Below, in pieces: positions 52,717-60,994 of a stretch of 64,000 nucleotides of DNA (position 1 is the first letter of the stretch; each line of letters starts with the position of its first letter). Where the stretch lies: positions 1 through 64,000 of the forward strand of contig NZ_JABFTX010000006.1 of the NCBI RefSeq assembly GCF_021404305.1, read 5' to 3'. A program made the translations under genes and the position numbers. Below the pieces are notes generated by a model that worked only from the letters and a program-made list of their open reading frames with translations, was not told the DNA's origin and did no database searches. This DNA comes from Billgrantia ethanolica (lineage in GTDB: Bacteria > Pseudomonadota > Gammaproteobacteria > Pseudomonadales > Halomonadaceae).

Positions 52717-53368
52717 CGCGCACCTCCACGGATACCGTTCCAGTAGCGGCGACGGGCGCAATCGTCTCGGCGGTCTCCACAGTGCGGATATCGCGCTGCT
52801 CGTAGCAGACCTGACGCCTGACCGGATCCGCTTCCAGTTCCCAGGCATCGCCGGCTAGCACCTGCAGAGCCTCGCGCAGCGGCATCGGCCCCAGACGGTA
52901 ATGAGTGGCGGGAAGCGGACGGCTGAACAGCCACCGCTGGTGGACATGGATCGGCTCGCACAGGGTGAAGCCAGTGTGTTGCAGGGTATAGCGGATCCCA
53001 TCACCCACGGTGGTCGAGACACTCGGCGGAACCTGAACATTCACGACTTGCTCGAGCAAATGACGTTGCCCCAATGGCGCTCGCGTGGTTACCAACTGGT
53101 AACGCCCAGTGCGCAACACTTCGACCGGAATCAGATCGTCCTCATAGACATCAGGGATAACGATTCCACGCTGAGGCGGGTTAGGCCCGGTCACTACGCG
53201 ACGCTCTCGTGTCACTGTCTGGGGCTCTTTGAGAGGTGATATCTCGAGGGGTGAGGCTGCATCCACTGCCCGGGTCTCGGTACCGGCCCGGTCAGGATGC
53301 TGCGCACATCCAGCCAACAGTGCCAAGACCAGACCAGAGGTCAAAAGACGGGGAAAGGAAACAATCAT
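52709..53368 (-). CDS. PilL N-terminal-domain lipoprotein, TIGR03748
   Basis: This 219-residue lipoprotein (lipobox LLAGC at residues ~17-21) carries the TIGR03748 domain (GRYQLVTTRAPLGQRHLLEQ, VGDGIRYTLQHTGFTLCEP, LPLREALQVLAGDAWEL-like). It is the N-terminal part of PilL-type proteins and begins the 53.4-46.3 kb transfer block. Its outer-membrane location suits pilus or channel assembly. Confidence 0.88.
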   Translation of the reverse strand: MIVSFPRLLTSGLVLALLAGCAQHPDRAGTETRAVDAASPLEISPLKEPQTVTRERRVVTGPNPPQRGIVIPDVYEDDLIPVEVLRTGRYQLVTTRAPLGQRHLLEQVVNVQVPPSVSTTVGDGIRYTLQHTGFTLCEPIHVHQRWLFSRPLPATHYRLGPMPLREALQVLAGDAWELEADPVRRQVCYEQRDIRTVETAETIAPVAATGTVSVEVRDE

Positions 53369-54093
53369 GTCGGCCTCGCGAAGCTCTGATCGGAATGAGG
53401 TTCACGGTGCCGTTAGGGGATGGGTGGGTCGACAGGGAATGTTAAGTTGGAACAAAGGACATTTCACAAACCGGAGTGCTCCATTGGAGCACCCGGCCTG
53501 GAATATGGTGAATGAAGCGAAGAAACGTCTACCTGCCGGAAAGGGTAGATCGAAATAGCAGGCCACAATGTGCGTGTCAGTCATGTCCCTCCAAGCCATG
53601 AACTGATCCAACTCACACCCGATCCGATGGTGGCATACGATCGGCAATCGCTAACTGCGACTATGCACGGCCTCTCCCGCACAAAGGGATCCCATTGGTT
53701 AAGCGGCGGGCACCGCCTAGGTGAAGCCAACGACAATCCGGCCAGCGAATCACCCACGAGAGGAGATTCGCTGGCCGGACTGGCGAAAGGTATGGGGTGG
53801 CCAACACACCAGGTCGGCCGAAGTGGACAATGCCTCAAACCCTCCAGCGCCAACTGGTTCTCACCTAGGTCTTGAGTGAGGGTGAGGGCGTTTCCTCTCG
53901 TGAGGCTTGGGAAACTTCGGGACGTGAGCCTCTCGGACTCAAAGGGCGTCACTGATGACCGACAGTGACCAACGGGGTACGCCGTCATTATGGCATCCTC
54001 ATCGTGGCGGTCAACACAGCGACAACGTCAGTACCACGGACTTTCAACAAGATATGGCGACCAGAGGGCCAACCGGCCTCTCCTCTATCACCC
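53369..54093. other. Hairpin-rich non-coding region between pilL and topB (oriT candidate)
   Basis: No gene is supported in these 725 bases. It holds a perfect 15-bp inverted repeat (53737-53751 with 53765-53779, loop 13 bases) and a perfect 7-bp pair (gtcactg / cagtgac, 53948-53969). The promoter of the leftward pilL block must lie in its left part. Long hairpins in a spacer of a conjugative element raise the possibility of an origin of transfer. Confidence 0.5.
53737..53779. repeat. Perfect 15-bp inverted repeat
   Basis: The arms are tccggccagcgaatc and gattcgctggccgga, separated by 13 bases. There is no T run on either side, so a terminator is unlikely. Confidence 0.9.
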
Positions 54094-56106
54094 CTATTTG
54101 CCTCGCGTCCCACTTCCTTTTTGCCTCCCACGGCGCTGGACGATATTCACGATCCCCTTGCAGTCTGGGTAGCGTGTGCAGCCCCAGAAGGGCCCCTTCT
54201 CACCCTTACGCTTCCGCATGGGCGACCCGCATTCCGGACACTTCTGGGTGGGTTGCTGTGGCAGTGTCATTGGCACTCCTGCCGCGTGCTGAACCAGTTT
54301 GCCGATTAGGATGGCCTGGCGATCCATGAACTCCTCTAGGCTCAAGCGGCGTTCAGCGATCTCGTCCAGAGACTGCTCCCACAATGCCGTCATCCCCGGG
54401 GCGGTCAAAAGCGTCGGCAGTGCGCCGATCAGCTGTTGCCCCGTTGGGGTCGACACTAGAGCACGTCCCTTGCGCTGCAGGAAGCCCCGCTTGAGCAGCG
54501 TGTCGATGATGCCCGCCCGGGTCGCCTCGGTGCCGATCCCGGCTGTCTCCCTGAGTAGCGCCTTGAGCTTCTCATCCTGCTCGAACCGGGCGACGTTCTT
54601 CATCGCCGCGATAAGCGTTCCCTCGGTGAATGGCTTGGGCGGCGTGGTCTGCTTGGTCAGCACATCCAAGGACGACACCCCGCACACCTCCCCCTGGGCC
54701 AGCACCGGCAAGGCCTGGGCACCGTCGTCCTCCTTGTTGCCACCTGCATCACCCTCATCGCAGTCCTTCCCATTCGAGAACAGCTCCCGCCACCCATCGA
54801 CCCGAACCTGGCGCCCGTTGGCCACGAAATCCTGTCCCTCCAACTTCACCACCACATCGGTCTGGTCGTACTCGTGGGGCGGCAGGAACTGGGCAAGGTA
54901 GTGGCGACGAATTAGATCGTAGAGGTTGCGGTCGGGCTCGCTCATCCTCGAGAGATCGCAACGTGAGGTCGTGGGAATGATCCCATGGTGAGCAGTGATC
55001 TTGCTGTCGTTCCAGATGCGGCTCTTGCGCGTCAGATCCAGGCGATCACGAAGAGAAGCAAGCTCCGGATCCGATTGCAGAAGCGCCGTCACCACCACCT
55101 CAGCTTCATCCAGCATCGAGACCGGCAGGTAGCGGCAGTCAGTCCTGGGGTAAGTGGTGGCCTTATGGGTCTCATAGAGCGTCTGAGCGATGTCCAATAC
55201 CTGCTGCGCCCCATAACCGAAGCGCCGTGACCCCTCCTGCTGTAGTGTCGCCAGGTCCATTGCCAGCGGCGGTGCTTCCTTCTTGCGCGCTGTCTCAATT
55301 TGGGTGATCCGGCCTTGGCCGCCCGAAGCACGCTGCACCAGTGCCCGGGCGGCAGTCTCGCTGATACAGCGGCCCGCCTCATCGAGCAGCGACTCGTCAC
55401 GCGGTTTCCACTTCGCTTTGAAGACACCGCCCTGGGCCTGAAACAGCCCCACAACCTCCCAGAAGGGCTTGGGCACGAAGTTGGCGATCTCACGATCCCG
55501 GTCGACCACCAGTCTCAGGGTCGGCGTCTGCACCCGCCCCACCGACAACACGCCGTCATGGCCCTGTTGACGAGCAATCACGGTATAGGCGCGGGTCAAA
55601 TTCATTCCCACCAGCCAGTCGGCACGGCTGCGACCGAGCCCGGCCAGATAGAGGGGATAGGTCGAGTCACCCGGCCGAATGTCGGCCAGCGCCTTGCGGA
55701 TCGAAGCATCGTCCAACGCCGATAGCCACAGCCGGGTCACCTGCCCCCGGTAGCCGCAGTAGTCCAGGATCTCGCGGGCGATGGTCTCACCCTCGCGATC
55801 GGCATCGGTAGCAACCACCACCTCGGTGGCCTCGCGCAGCAGCTTACGAATCACGCCGAACTGCTTGCGACCGTCCTTCTTGATCTCCAACTTCCAGGAC
55901 TGCGGCAGGATCGGCAGTGTCTCCAGAGCCCAGCGCTTCAGCGCTGGATCGTATGACTCTGGTGGAGCCTGCTCGAGCAGATGCCCGAAGCCCCAAGTCA
56001 CCACTGTGCCGTTGCCTTGCAGGCAGCCGTCACTCTTCTGACCGGCTCCCAGCACCTTGGCAATGTCTCGAGCCTGGGACGGCTTCTCGCAAAGGAATAC
56101 TCGCAT
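54094..56106 (-). CDS. topB: DNA topoisomerase III
   Basis: This 670-residue type IA topoisomerase begins MRVFLCEKPSQARDIAKVLG (Toprim) with the metal motif VVVATDADREGETIAREIL. The catalytic tyrosine lies in TTYPRTDCRYLP. The C-terminus has a zinc-finger-like segment (CPECGSPMRKRKGEKGPFWG, then CTRYPDC). TopB genes of this size are standard in PFGI-1-type ICEs, where they probably resolve replicating or transferring DNA. The start at 56106 gives the conserved N-terminus; the ATG at 56109 is too close to the ribosome binding site. Confidence 0.95.
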   Translation of the reverse strand: MRVFLCEKPSQARDIAKVLGAGQKSDGCLQGNGTVVTWGFGHLLEQAPPESYDPALKRWALETLPILPQSWKLEIKKDGRKQFGVIRKLLREATEVVVATDADREGETIAREILDYCGYRGQVTRLWLSALDDASIRKALADIRPGDSTYPLYLAGLGRSRADWLVGMNLTRAYTVIARQQGHDGVLSVGRVQTPTLRLVVDRDREIANFVPKPFWEVVGLFQAQGGVFKAKWKPRDESLLDEAGRCISETAARALVQRASGGQGRITQIETARKKEAPPLAMDLATLQQEGSRRFGYGAQQVLDIAQTLYETHKATTYPRTDCRYLPVSMLDEAEVVVTALLQSDPELASLRDRLDLTRKSRIWNDSKITAHHGIIPTTSRCDLSRMSEPDRNLYDLIRRHYLAQFLPPHEYDQTDVVVKLEGQDFVANGRQVRVDGWRELFSNGKDCDEGDAGGNKEDDGAQALPVLAQGEVCGVSSLDVLTKQTTPPKPFTEGTLIAAMKNVARFEQDEKLKALLRETAGIGTEATRAGIIDTLLKRGFLQRKGRALVSTPTGQQLIGALPTLLTAPGMTALWEQSLDEIAERRLSLEEFMDRQAILIGKLVQHAAGVPMTLPQQPTQKCPECGSPMRKRKGEKGPFWGCTRYPDCKGIVNIVQRRGRQKGSGTRGK

Positions 56107-56109
56107 CAT

Positions 56110-56135
56110 CTTCTCCCATCACATCATGGGAGAAG
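56110..56135 (-). promoter_or_regulatory. Hairpin masking the topB ribosome binding site
   Basis: Perfect 9-bp arms (cttctccca and tgggagaag) surround an 8-base loop. On the mRNA the second arm contains the ggag ribosome binding site and ends directly at the ATG ATG pair, so folding would block translation. The same palindrome could instead be a DNA operator. Confidence 0.65.
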
Positions 56136-56224
56136 CATTCGGTTATCTCAGATCATGAAGAAGGGCAAACCATAACGCTGAATTTAATGGTTTCTCCTGC
56201 GGTGGCATCGCCTCTGAGGACGTA

Positions 56225-56446
56225 TCATCCCTTACCGATCTTCTCGGCAGCTGCCATGACATCGCTGAGACGGAATAGCATTTGGGTGCCAGTTGAGCCA
56301 GCCCCTCTGATAATAGGCTGAGGTGGTGGATGTCCCTTCAAGTCCGTGCCCTGCCGCAGCGCGCCCTTGAGCTCGGATACCCTCACCCCAAGCAACCTAG
56401 CTGCGGACTGAATGCCAACACGCTCACTACTCAGATCTTTTGCCAT
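56225..56446 (-). CDS. Small helix-turn-helix-like ICE protein
   Basis: This 73-residue protein (VGIQSAARLLGVRVSELKGA) has a helix-turn-helix-like N-terminus and a hydrophobic ending (LFRLSDVMAAAEKIGKG), similar in layout to small excisionase/MerR-type DNA-binding proteins. The start at 56446 has aggag seven bases upstream. It precedes topB on the same strand. Function unknown; excision or regulation is a guess. Confidence 0.65.
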   Translation of the reverse strand: MAKDLSSERVGIQSAARLLGVRVSELKGALRQGTDLKGHPPPQPIIRGAGSTGTQMLFRLSDVMAAAEKIGKG

Positions 56447-56467
56447 GATCTCCTCTTCCCGTATCAA

Positions 56468-56731
56468 TCACCCTCCTCCCTGTGTTCCTTCACGAACACA
56501 ATAGCCTATCCGCACCCTCCCCTTATCGAAAGCTTCCAGGGCTTGCTCGGGTGTAACGCCCTGGAAAACATGTCCGTGAACGATATCCCGCACAATCCAG
56601 CCCTCACCTTCATACACAGGCAGACATGCCAAACGCAGGTACCCGACCTCCTTGGCCGGGTACCCGGGACGGCGCTCGTTGAGGACATGCCCTTCACTCG
56701 CACGCTGTGGAACAAGGCAATAGATCGTCAC
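56468..56731 (-). CDS. Unknown small ICE protein
   Basis: This 87-residue protein (MTIYCLVPQRASEGHVLNER ... GYCVREGTQGGG) is unrecognised. It overlaps the lipoprotein gene upstream by four bases (ATGA), so it belongs to the same operon. The sequence suggests a small mixed alpha/beta fold without membrane parts. Confidence 0.7.
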   Translation of the reverse strand: MTIYCLVPQRASEGHVLNERRPGYPAKEVGYLRLACLPVYEGEGWIVRDIVHGHVFQGVTPEQALEAFDKGRVRIGYCVREGTQGGG

Positions 56732-57315
56732 CGCAGCACAGCCTCAGCCCTCTGCCGCAGGGCCGCCGCCATGAGATCGCTAGAGAAGCGGTCATTCCCC
56801 GAGGGAGCAAACTCGAAGATGACATGCGAGCCACCGCCACTGCGCTGAATCTTCGCTTTGAGCACGATGCTGTGTTGCACTCCACCCAGGGACTGATCGG
56901 TGTAATCGCTCAGCTCATAGAAAGTCCCAGGAGTGGCATTGAAGTGCCAGGCGCTATCCATCATAGCGAGTCGATGTTGCCGATACCCCGGGTTGAAATC
57001 GTCATGAGAACGGAAGCCAAATTCCTGCCGCAGCCTGGCGTAGACCAGATCAACGTCCAAATCTGTCTCGATGCCGAAGCGCCCACGACTACCATCCCTT
57101 GCAGTAGCCCTCGTCCCACCTTGATTCTCTGCCACAGCCACCTGTGCGCTAGGCTCCCGCTGCGGTTCGTAGTTGATCGGCTCACCAGTAATGGGATTGT
57201 TGACGCAGGTCAGGCACCGCCCCTGCGAGTAGAGGTGGTCAGATGTGGTGCATCCAGAGATAGCAACCGCTACCACACCAGCCCCCACCAGAGCACGTAG
57301 CTTATGCAGTGTCAT
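56728..57315 (-). CDS. Predicted lipoprotein in the ssb-topB operon
   Basis: This 195-residue protein has a lipoprotein signal (GAGVVAVAISGC, lipobox ISGC) and a globular part (VDLVYARLRQEFGFRSHDDF ... QHSIVLKAKIQRSGGGSHV). The start at 57315 has ggagg five bases before it. It overlaps ssb by 14 bases. An envelope lipoprotein within a replication operon is odd but such genes occur in these ICEs. Family not recognised. Confidence 0.78.
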   Translation of the reverse strand: MTLHKLRALVGAGVVAVAISGCTTSDHLYSQGRCLTCVNNPITGEPINYEPQREPSAQVAVAENQGGTRATARDGSRGRFGIETDLDVDLVYARLRQEFGFRSHDDFNPGYRQHRLAMMDSAWHFNATPGTFYELSDYTDQSLGGVQHSIVLKAKIQRSGGGSHVIFEFAPSGNDRFSSDLMAAALRQRAEAVLR

Positions 57316-57757
57316 CATGCCCTCCGGTGTCCATGTCCGCAGGTTGTTCGTAGCGGCTCTGCTGATGTGGCTGGTGTTGGTCCTGGCCATACCCAGGCTC
57401 CATCTCTACCCGCGCAACGCGGTAGGGCAAGATGCCGACCCGAGCCCCCGTCACTTTGAAAGCTGACCGATCTTGGCCGCTTTCATCCTTCCAGGTGTCC
57501 TGTACCATCTGGCCCATGACCAGAATCCGCTGGCCCCGCTGATAAAGCGAGGCCCACTGATCCACGTCACGCCCCCAGATTTCCACGTTGGCCCAGAACC
57601 CACCACGGTCCACCAAACCTTCATCAGTGGGTACCGGGTTATCGAATCGGACGTTGAGTCGAAGAACACCTCGTGGGGGCTGGTTACCATTACCGGGGAA
57701 CATTTTAAGGGTGGGATCCGAGCCAACATTCCCCTCACCGATAAATCGCGTACTCAT
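57302..57757 (-). CDS. ssb: Single-stranded DNA-binding protein
   Basis: This 151-residue protein has an OB fold of the SSB type: MSTRFIGEGNVGSDPTLKMF, then NVRFDNPVPTDEG, FWANVEIWGRDVDQWASLYQ, GQRILVMGQMVQDTWKD. The C-terminus is Gln/Asp-rich and ends GGHDDTA, not the usual DDDIPF tip, so interaction with host SSB partners may be altered. It serves ICE replication or transfer. Confidence 0.92.
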   Translation of the reverse strand: MSTRFIGEGNVGSDPTLKMFPGNGNQPPRGVLRLNVRFDNPVPTDEGLVDRGGFWANVEIWGRDVDQWASLYQRGQRILVMGQMVQDTWKDESGQDRSAFKVTGARVGILPYRVARVEMEPGYGQDQHQPHQQSRYEQPADMDTGGHDDTA

Positions 57758-57858
57758 CACAAACTCTCTGTAGAGGACTTGAGAAGCCACTGTCGCTTCT
57801 GGTGCCCCCCTGGCCCAGAGAAAATGTTAAGCGCACCCGACTGTATTTCAGCTGGGCA

Positions 57859-58356
57859 CTATTGGCCGTTCATCACCTGCTCAGCACGCTCGAAGTTCGC
57901 TATCACAGAGCGCAACTGCTTCAGCTCTGCATTGATTGCTCCAGCCCTGGCATTGAATAGAATGCGCTTTACCTCCAGGTCATAGAGCTTCTGTCGCATC
58001 GCCTCCGTGATGTCCTTCCGAGCCATGGCACCTTCCCAGAAGGCACTCCCCATTTTTGACGCCCTCCGGTCCCGCCAACGCAGGTAGGGAGCTCGCTTCC
58101 CACGATCGCCATGCAGGCGAATCGAGATTCCAAGCTTGAACAGCAATCCTGAGTTGTATTCCTGCTCAAGGTTCGTCCCCTCCTGAGCCAACGCATCAGC
58201 CTCCTGCTCCAGCTCATCCCGTAAACGGAGCACCCCTCCCTTACCCTTATAAAAGGGTTTTAAAAACCCCTTTGCGTAGGGATTTGGTGAAAAGCCACCG
58301 TAGCCATCTGGTGCGGGGTTCTGAAGGCGATGTGGTGCGGCAGGGTCAAGTGCCAT
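57859..58356 (-). CDS. DUF3158-family ICE protein
   Basis: This 165-residue protein (FLKPFYKGKGGVLRLRDELE ... YLRWRDRRASKMGSAFW) matches the DUF3158 family located next to ssb in such ICEs. It is helical and basic; function unknown. I start at 58356 (MALDPAAPHRL, preceded by agga); an in-frame ATG at 58419 would add 21 residues. Confidence 0.85.
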   Translation of the reverse strand: MALDPAAPHRLQNPAPDGYGGFSPNPYAKGFLKPFYKGKGGVLRLRDELEQEADALAQEGTNLEQEYNSGLLFKLGISIRLHGDRGKRAPYLRWRDRRASKMGSAFWEGAMARKDITEAMRQKLYDLEVKRILFNARAGAINAELKQLRSVIANFERAEQVMNGQ

Positions 58357-58455
58357 GTCTGTGATTCCTGTGTCGTTCAGTCGTCGAATCTGGCCCGGCT
58401 TCCCTGAACGGGCTCCCATGTTGTCAATTATTCCCCCAGTACCTCATCGTCCAGG

Positions 58456-58770
58456 CGCTGGCACCACCAACACTCCCCAAACCAGCCAATCCTAAGTTGG
58501 CTTGATGGTACTACCATCACCCCCGAGGCTTTCCTGGGCGTTGGCGCTACCATCACCCCCCAAACCAGCCAATCCTAAGTTGGCTTGATGGTACTACCAT
58601 CACCCCCGAGGCTTTCCTGGGCGCTGGCACCACCAACACTCCCCAAGCCAACCAATCCTAAGTTGGCTTGATGGTACTACCATCACCCCCGAGGCTTTCC
58701 TGGGCGTTGGCGCTACCATCGCCCCCCAAACCAGCCAATCCTAAGTTGGCTTGATGGCACTACCATCCCC
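58456..58770. repeat. Four 83-bp tandem repeats in ABAB order
   Basis: The word cctaagttggc recurs at 58491, 58574, 58657 and 58740, giving an exact 83-bp period with three full units and a partial fourth. Units 1 and 3 share the variant ctggcaccaccaacactccc; units 2 and 4 share gttggcgctaccatc, so the array alternates. Each unit has two small hairpins: gccaa-N7-ttggc and gatggt-act-accatc. The last copy runs into the 3' end of the TIGR03761 gene. Confidence 0.95.
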
Positions 58771-59530
58771 CATTGGCAGGTTCTTCGCCCTCGGTAGGTT
58801 CGGCCACGTCCAGAGATTTGTCCTCCGACTCAGTCGCAGGTCCTGGCGTGGCAGCGGTTTGGTGCGGCTTCTGGATTTCAGGGGCATACGGGCTGCGACG
58901 GGTTCCCTTGAGAACATCGTCGGGAAGCTCCCCGAACTTCTCTCGTGCCTCACGCGCCTTGGCATTGTTGGCGGCAAAGTCATCGCGAGTAACACCGCTA
59001 TAACCTGGGTAGCGCTGCGGGAAGGCGCATAGACTGCGGATCTCATGGTTCACTGCATCAAGAAACCGGATGGAATCCTTCCGAGTCATCAGCGCCACAT
59101 GTGTGGCCAAGAGAATATTGCGGGCCAGACGGTCGAAATCGATCAGCAGGCGCAGGGCCAACCAGCCTTGCTGCCCCCCGGTATAGACCGGGGTAGTGAA
59201 CGGCTGCTGGTTAACGTTCTCTTCAATAGCCAATTCGCTCGGGATCTGCTCGAGCAGAGCTTCAGCATCGGCCATGGCCGCATCCAGCTTGGCCCTAACA
59301 TCCGCCAGTTTCTCATCGATGAGCAGCATCCAGTAATCAGCATATGGGTCATCACGGGTCACGTTACGCTGCACGGCGCCGGCCAGAAACAGAAACTGTC
59401 GCATCCCGATGATAGGTGGCTTCCCGCTTTCGGCATTACGGCCCCACCACGCTTTGGTGGCATGATAGGTGTGAAGGCTGAGATTGATCTTGGAGCGCAG
59501 GGCGCCCATCGAGCTGGTATCTGCTGCCAT
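58760..59530 (-). CDS. ICE protein TIGR03761 (PFL_4669-like, DUF1845)
   Basis: This 256-residue protein contains the family start LRSKINLSLHTYHATKAWWG and the segments IIGMRQFLFLAGAVQRN and WLALRLLIDFDRLARNILLA. It belongs to the replication/partition module. The acidic, low-complexity tail ends inside the last tandem repeat unit, so the C-terminal residues are dictated by the repeat. Confidence 0.9.
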   Translation of the reverse strand: MAADTSSMGALRSKINLSLHTYHATKAWWGRNAESGKPPIIGMRQFLFLAGAVQRNVTRDDPYADYWMLLIDEKLADVRAKLDAAMADAEALLEQIPSELAIEENVNQQPFTTPVYTGGQQGWLALRLLIDFDRLARNILLATHVALMTRKDSIRFLDAVNHEIRSLCAFPQRYPGYSGVTRDDFAANNAKAREAREKFGELPDDVLKGTRRSPYAPEIQKPHQTAATPGPATESEDKSLDVAEPTEGEEPANGGW

Positions 59531-59641
59531 ACTGGCCTCACTGTCCGTAGGGGTGCCAAAACTCTCACCCGATCGTGCTGTGATGGGCCAGCAGAATTCA
59601 TAAATTCACCAAAGGCATTTCTTTGCCCTGGCTGCCCGTGA

Positions 59642-60994
59642 TCATCTCCGAATTCCCAGGCTGGCCAGTAACTCCTGGCGCGCAGCCTGTCCATCAACCT
59701 TCTGGCCTTTGGCCGCCTCACTCGCAGGCTCATCAGGTGTGTGCGATGCGAAAGGCCCAAGTGATAGCGGCCCTGGCCCGGTGGGATGTCTGAAGGTGTC
59801 CTGAACATAGCGCTCGCCACGACGCTCCGCCTGCTGCTGGGCATGCTGCGTGACACGAAATTCACCTGCGGTCGCCCGCTTGATCAGTCCATAGAGCAGG
59901 CCGCGCGGGTTGTCGCTTTTACCCGATGCCACCTTCCCTGCCGTCTCGTCCAGCACGGCCTGCTGAAGTTCAACAGGCAGGACCGACATCGCGTCGATGA
60001 TGGTGTCCCGATCTCCGGGTTGAAGCTCCAGGAGGTCCGACCAGAACAGCTGACGTGAGTACGCCATGTCCTGTGAACGGCCCTCCTTACCAGTACGTAA
60101 GTAATGATTACTACTACGTACTGTAGTAAGGGCAGAGTTCGCCAGGGGAACTAAGCGATAACTTTTTGATTTTAGGCTTAGTTCGCTCTGAGAACTCGGA
60201 ACGGTTCTCTCGTGCCTTTCTCTGAGTTCGCTCTGAGAACTAGCAGCTAATCCATTGATTTCAGACTTGGTTCGCACCGAGAACTGGGGATTGTCACTAC
60301 TGAACCGCCTTAGTTCGCTCTGAGAACTGGGCTGCATCTCCTCGAACCTCCGCGCCCGCTGATTCAGGCGTGCTATCGGCGATGGAACGGGCTTTCGTGC
60401 TTTCCCGGGCGAATCAGGTATCAGCGCGCCCTCATCCTCGAGCTCGGATCGAATCAGCAATGCCACATCACGCACTGCCCGATTCTTGTGACGACAACTC
60501 TGTTCAACGAAGGCGAAATACTCTCTGTCGAGCATGCTGGCTTCGGTGGGAGATACGGGCTCATCGTGCAGCGCATAAACGTTACCGATGACCCGGCCAT
60601 TGGACTCGTTACGTGAGCGATGACAGAGGCTCATCCAGCGGGTCAATCGAAGCACCGCCATCACCCGGGCGACCGTGCCACGGGACGCCTGGCTTCCGAC
60701 GCCGCTCCTCAATAGCGGCTGTAGCTGATCGTAGGTGGGAAACGCCGTGGTTCTATCCGAATTGGCTAGCATGTGAATGACCTGCCAACCCAGTACATCC
60801 ACCGCCCCTAGGCGTTTATCGATCAAAAGCGCCCTTGGCACCGTCTCATGAGGGTTGCCCAAGAAGAGAAGACCATCGGCTCCTTGATCCTCAGCTTGAT
60901 CCGCCAACGCCGAGGCAGTATTGCCTCGGCGTTGCGTGATGGCGGATGCAGCACGGCCGACCAGGACCTCAACATCAGCTACATTGCGACCCAT
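59642..60994 (-). CDS. STY4528-family island replication protein
   Basis: This 450-residue protein has the STY4528-type N-terminal winged-helix region (GLLFLGNPHETVPRALLIDK, VLGWQVIHMLANSDRTTAFP, WMSLCHRSRNESNGRVIGNV) as in the replication proteins of SPI-7/PFGI-1-like islands. The centre (residues ~210-310) contains three copies of SSQSEL and is encoded by iteron-like DNA repeats. The C-terminal part (FWSDLLELQPGDRDTIIDAM) is conserved. It overlaps the DUF2857 gene by 16 bases. It is likely the replication initiator or its helper, acting on its own coding sequence. Confidence 0.88.
   Translation of the reverse strand: MGRNVADVEVLVGRAASAITQRRGNTASALADQAEDQGADGLLFLGNPHETVPRALLIDKRLGAVDVLGWQVIHMLANSDRTTAFPTYDQLQPLLRSGVGSQASRGTVARVMAVLRLTRWMSLCHRSRNESNGRVIGNVYALHDEPVSPTEASMLDREYFAFVEQSCRHKNRAVRDVALLIRSELEDEGALIPDSPGKARKPVPSPIARLNQRARRFEEMQPSSQSELRRFSSDNPQFSVRTKSEINGLAASSQSELRERHERTVPSSQSELSLKSKSYRLVPLANSALTTVRSSNHYLRTGKEGRSQDMAYSRQLFWSDLLELQPGDRDTIIDAMSVLPVELQQAVLDETAGKVASGKSDNPRGLLYGLIKRATAGEFRVTQHAQQQAERRGERYVQDTFRHPTGPGPLSLGPFASHTPDEPASEAAKGQKVDGQAARQELLASLGIRR
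60091..60123. repeat. AT-rich palindrome inside the replication gene
   Basis: The outer arms cagtacgta and tacgtactg pair perfectly and the inner part (agtaatgattact) is nearly self-complementary. It is much AT-richer than its surroundings and borders the iterons. Confidence 0.75.
60136..60328. repeat. Five iterons (17-bp palindromes), origin candidate
   Basis: Copies of the pattern agttcgctctgagaact start at 60136, 60180, 60225, 60269 and 60312. Copies 2, 3 and 5 are identical; copies 1 and 4 keep the arms agttc/gttc and gaact. Spacing is 44, 45, 44 and 43 bp, about four helical turns. Copies 2, 3 and 5 are in one reading frame (SSQSEL) but copies 1 and 4 are in others, so the DNA, not the protein, is conserved. 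Confidence 0.9.

Noticed and set aside
53581-53988. A 135-codon minus-strand frame in the pilL-topB gap
   Set aside because: No ribosome binding site, odd composition, and it runs through both arms of a perfect inverted repeat.
58456-58770. CRISPR array
   Set aside because: The 83-bp units are direct neighbours with no unique spacers, and no cas genes are in the window.
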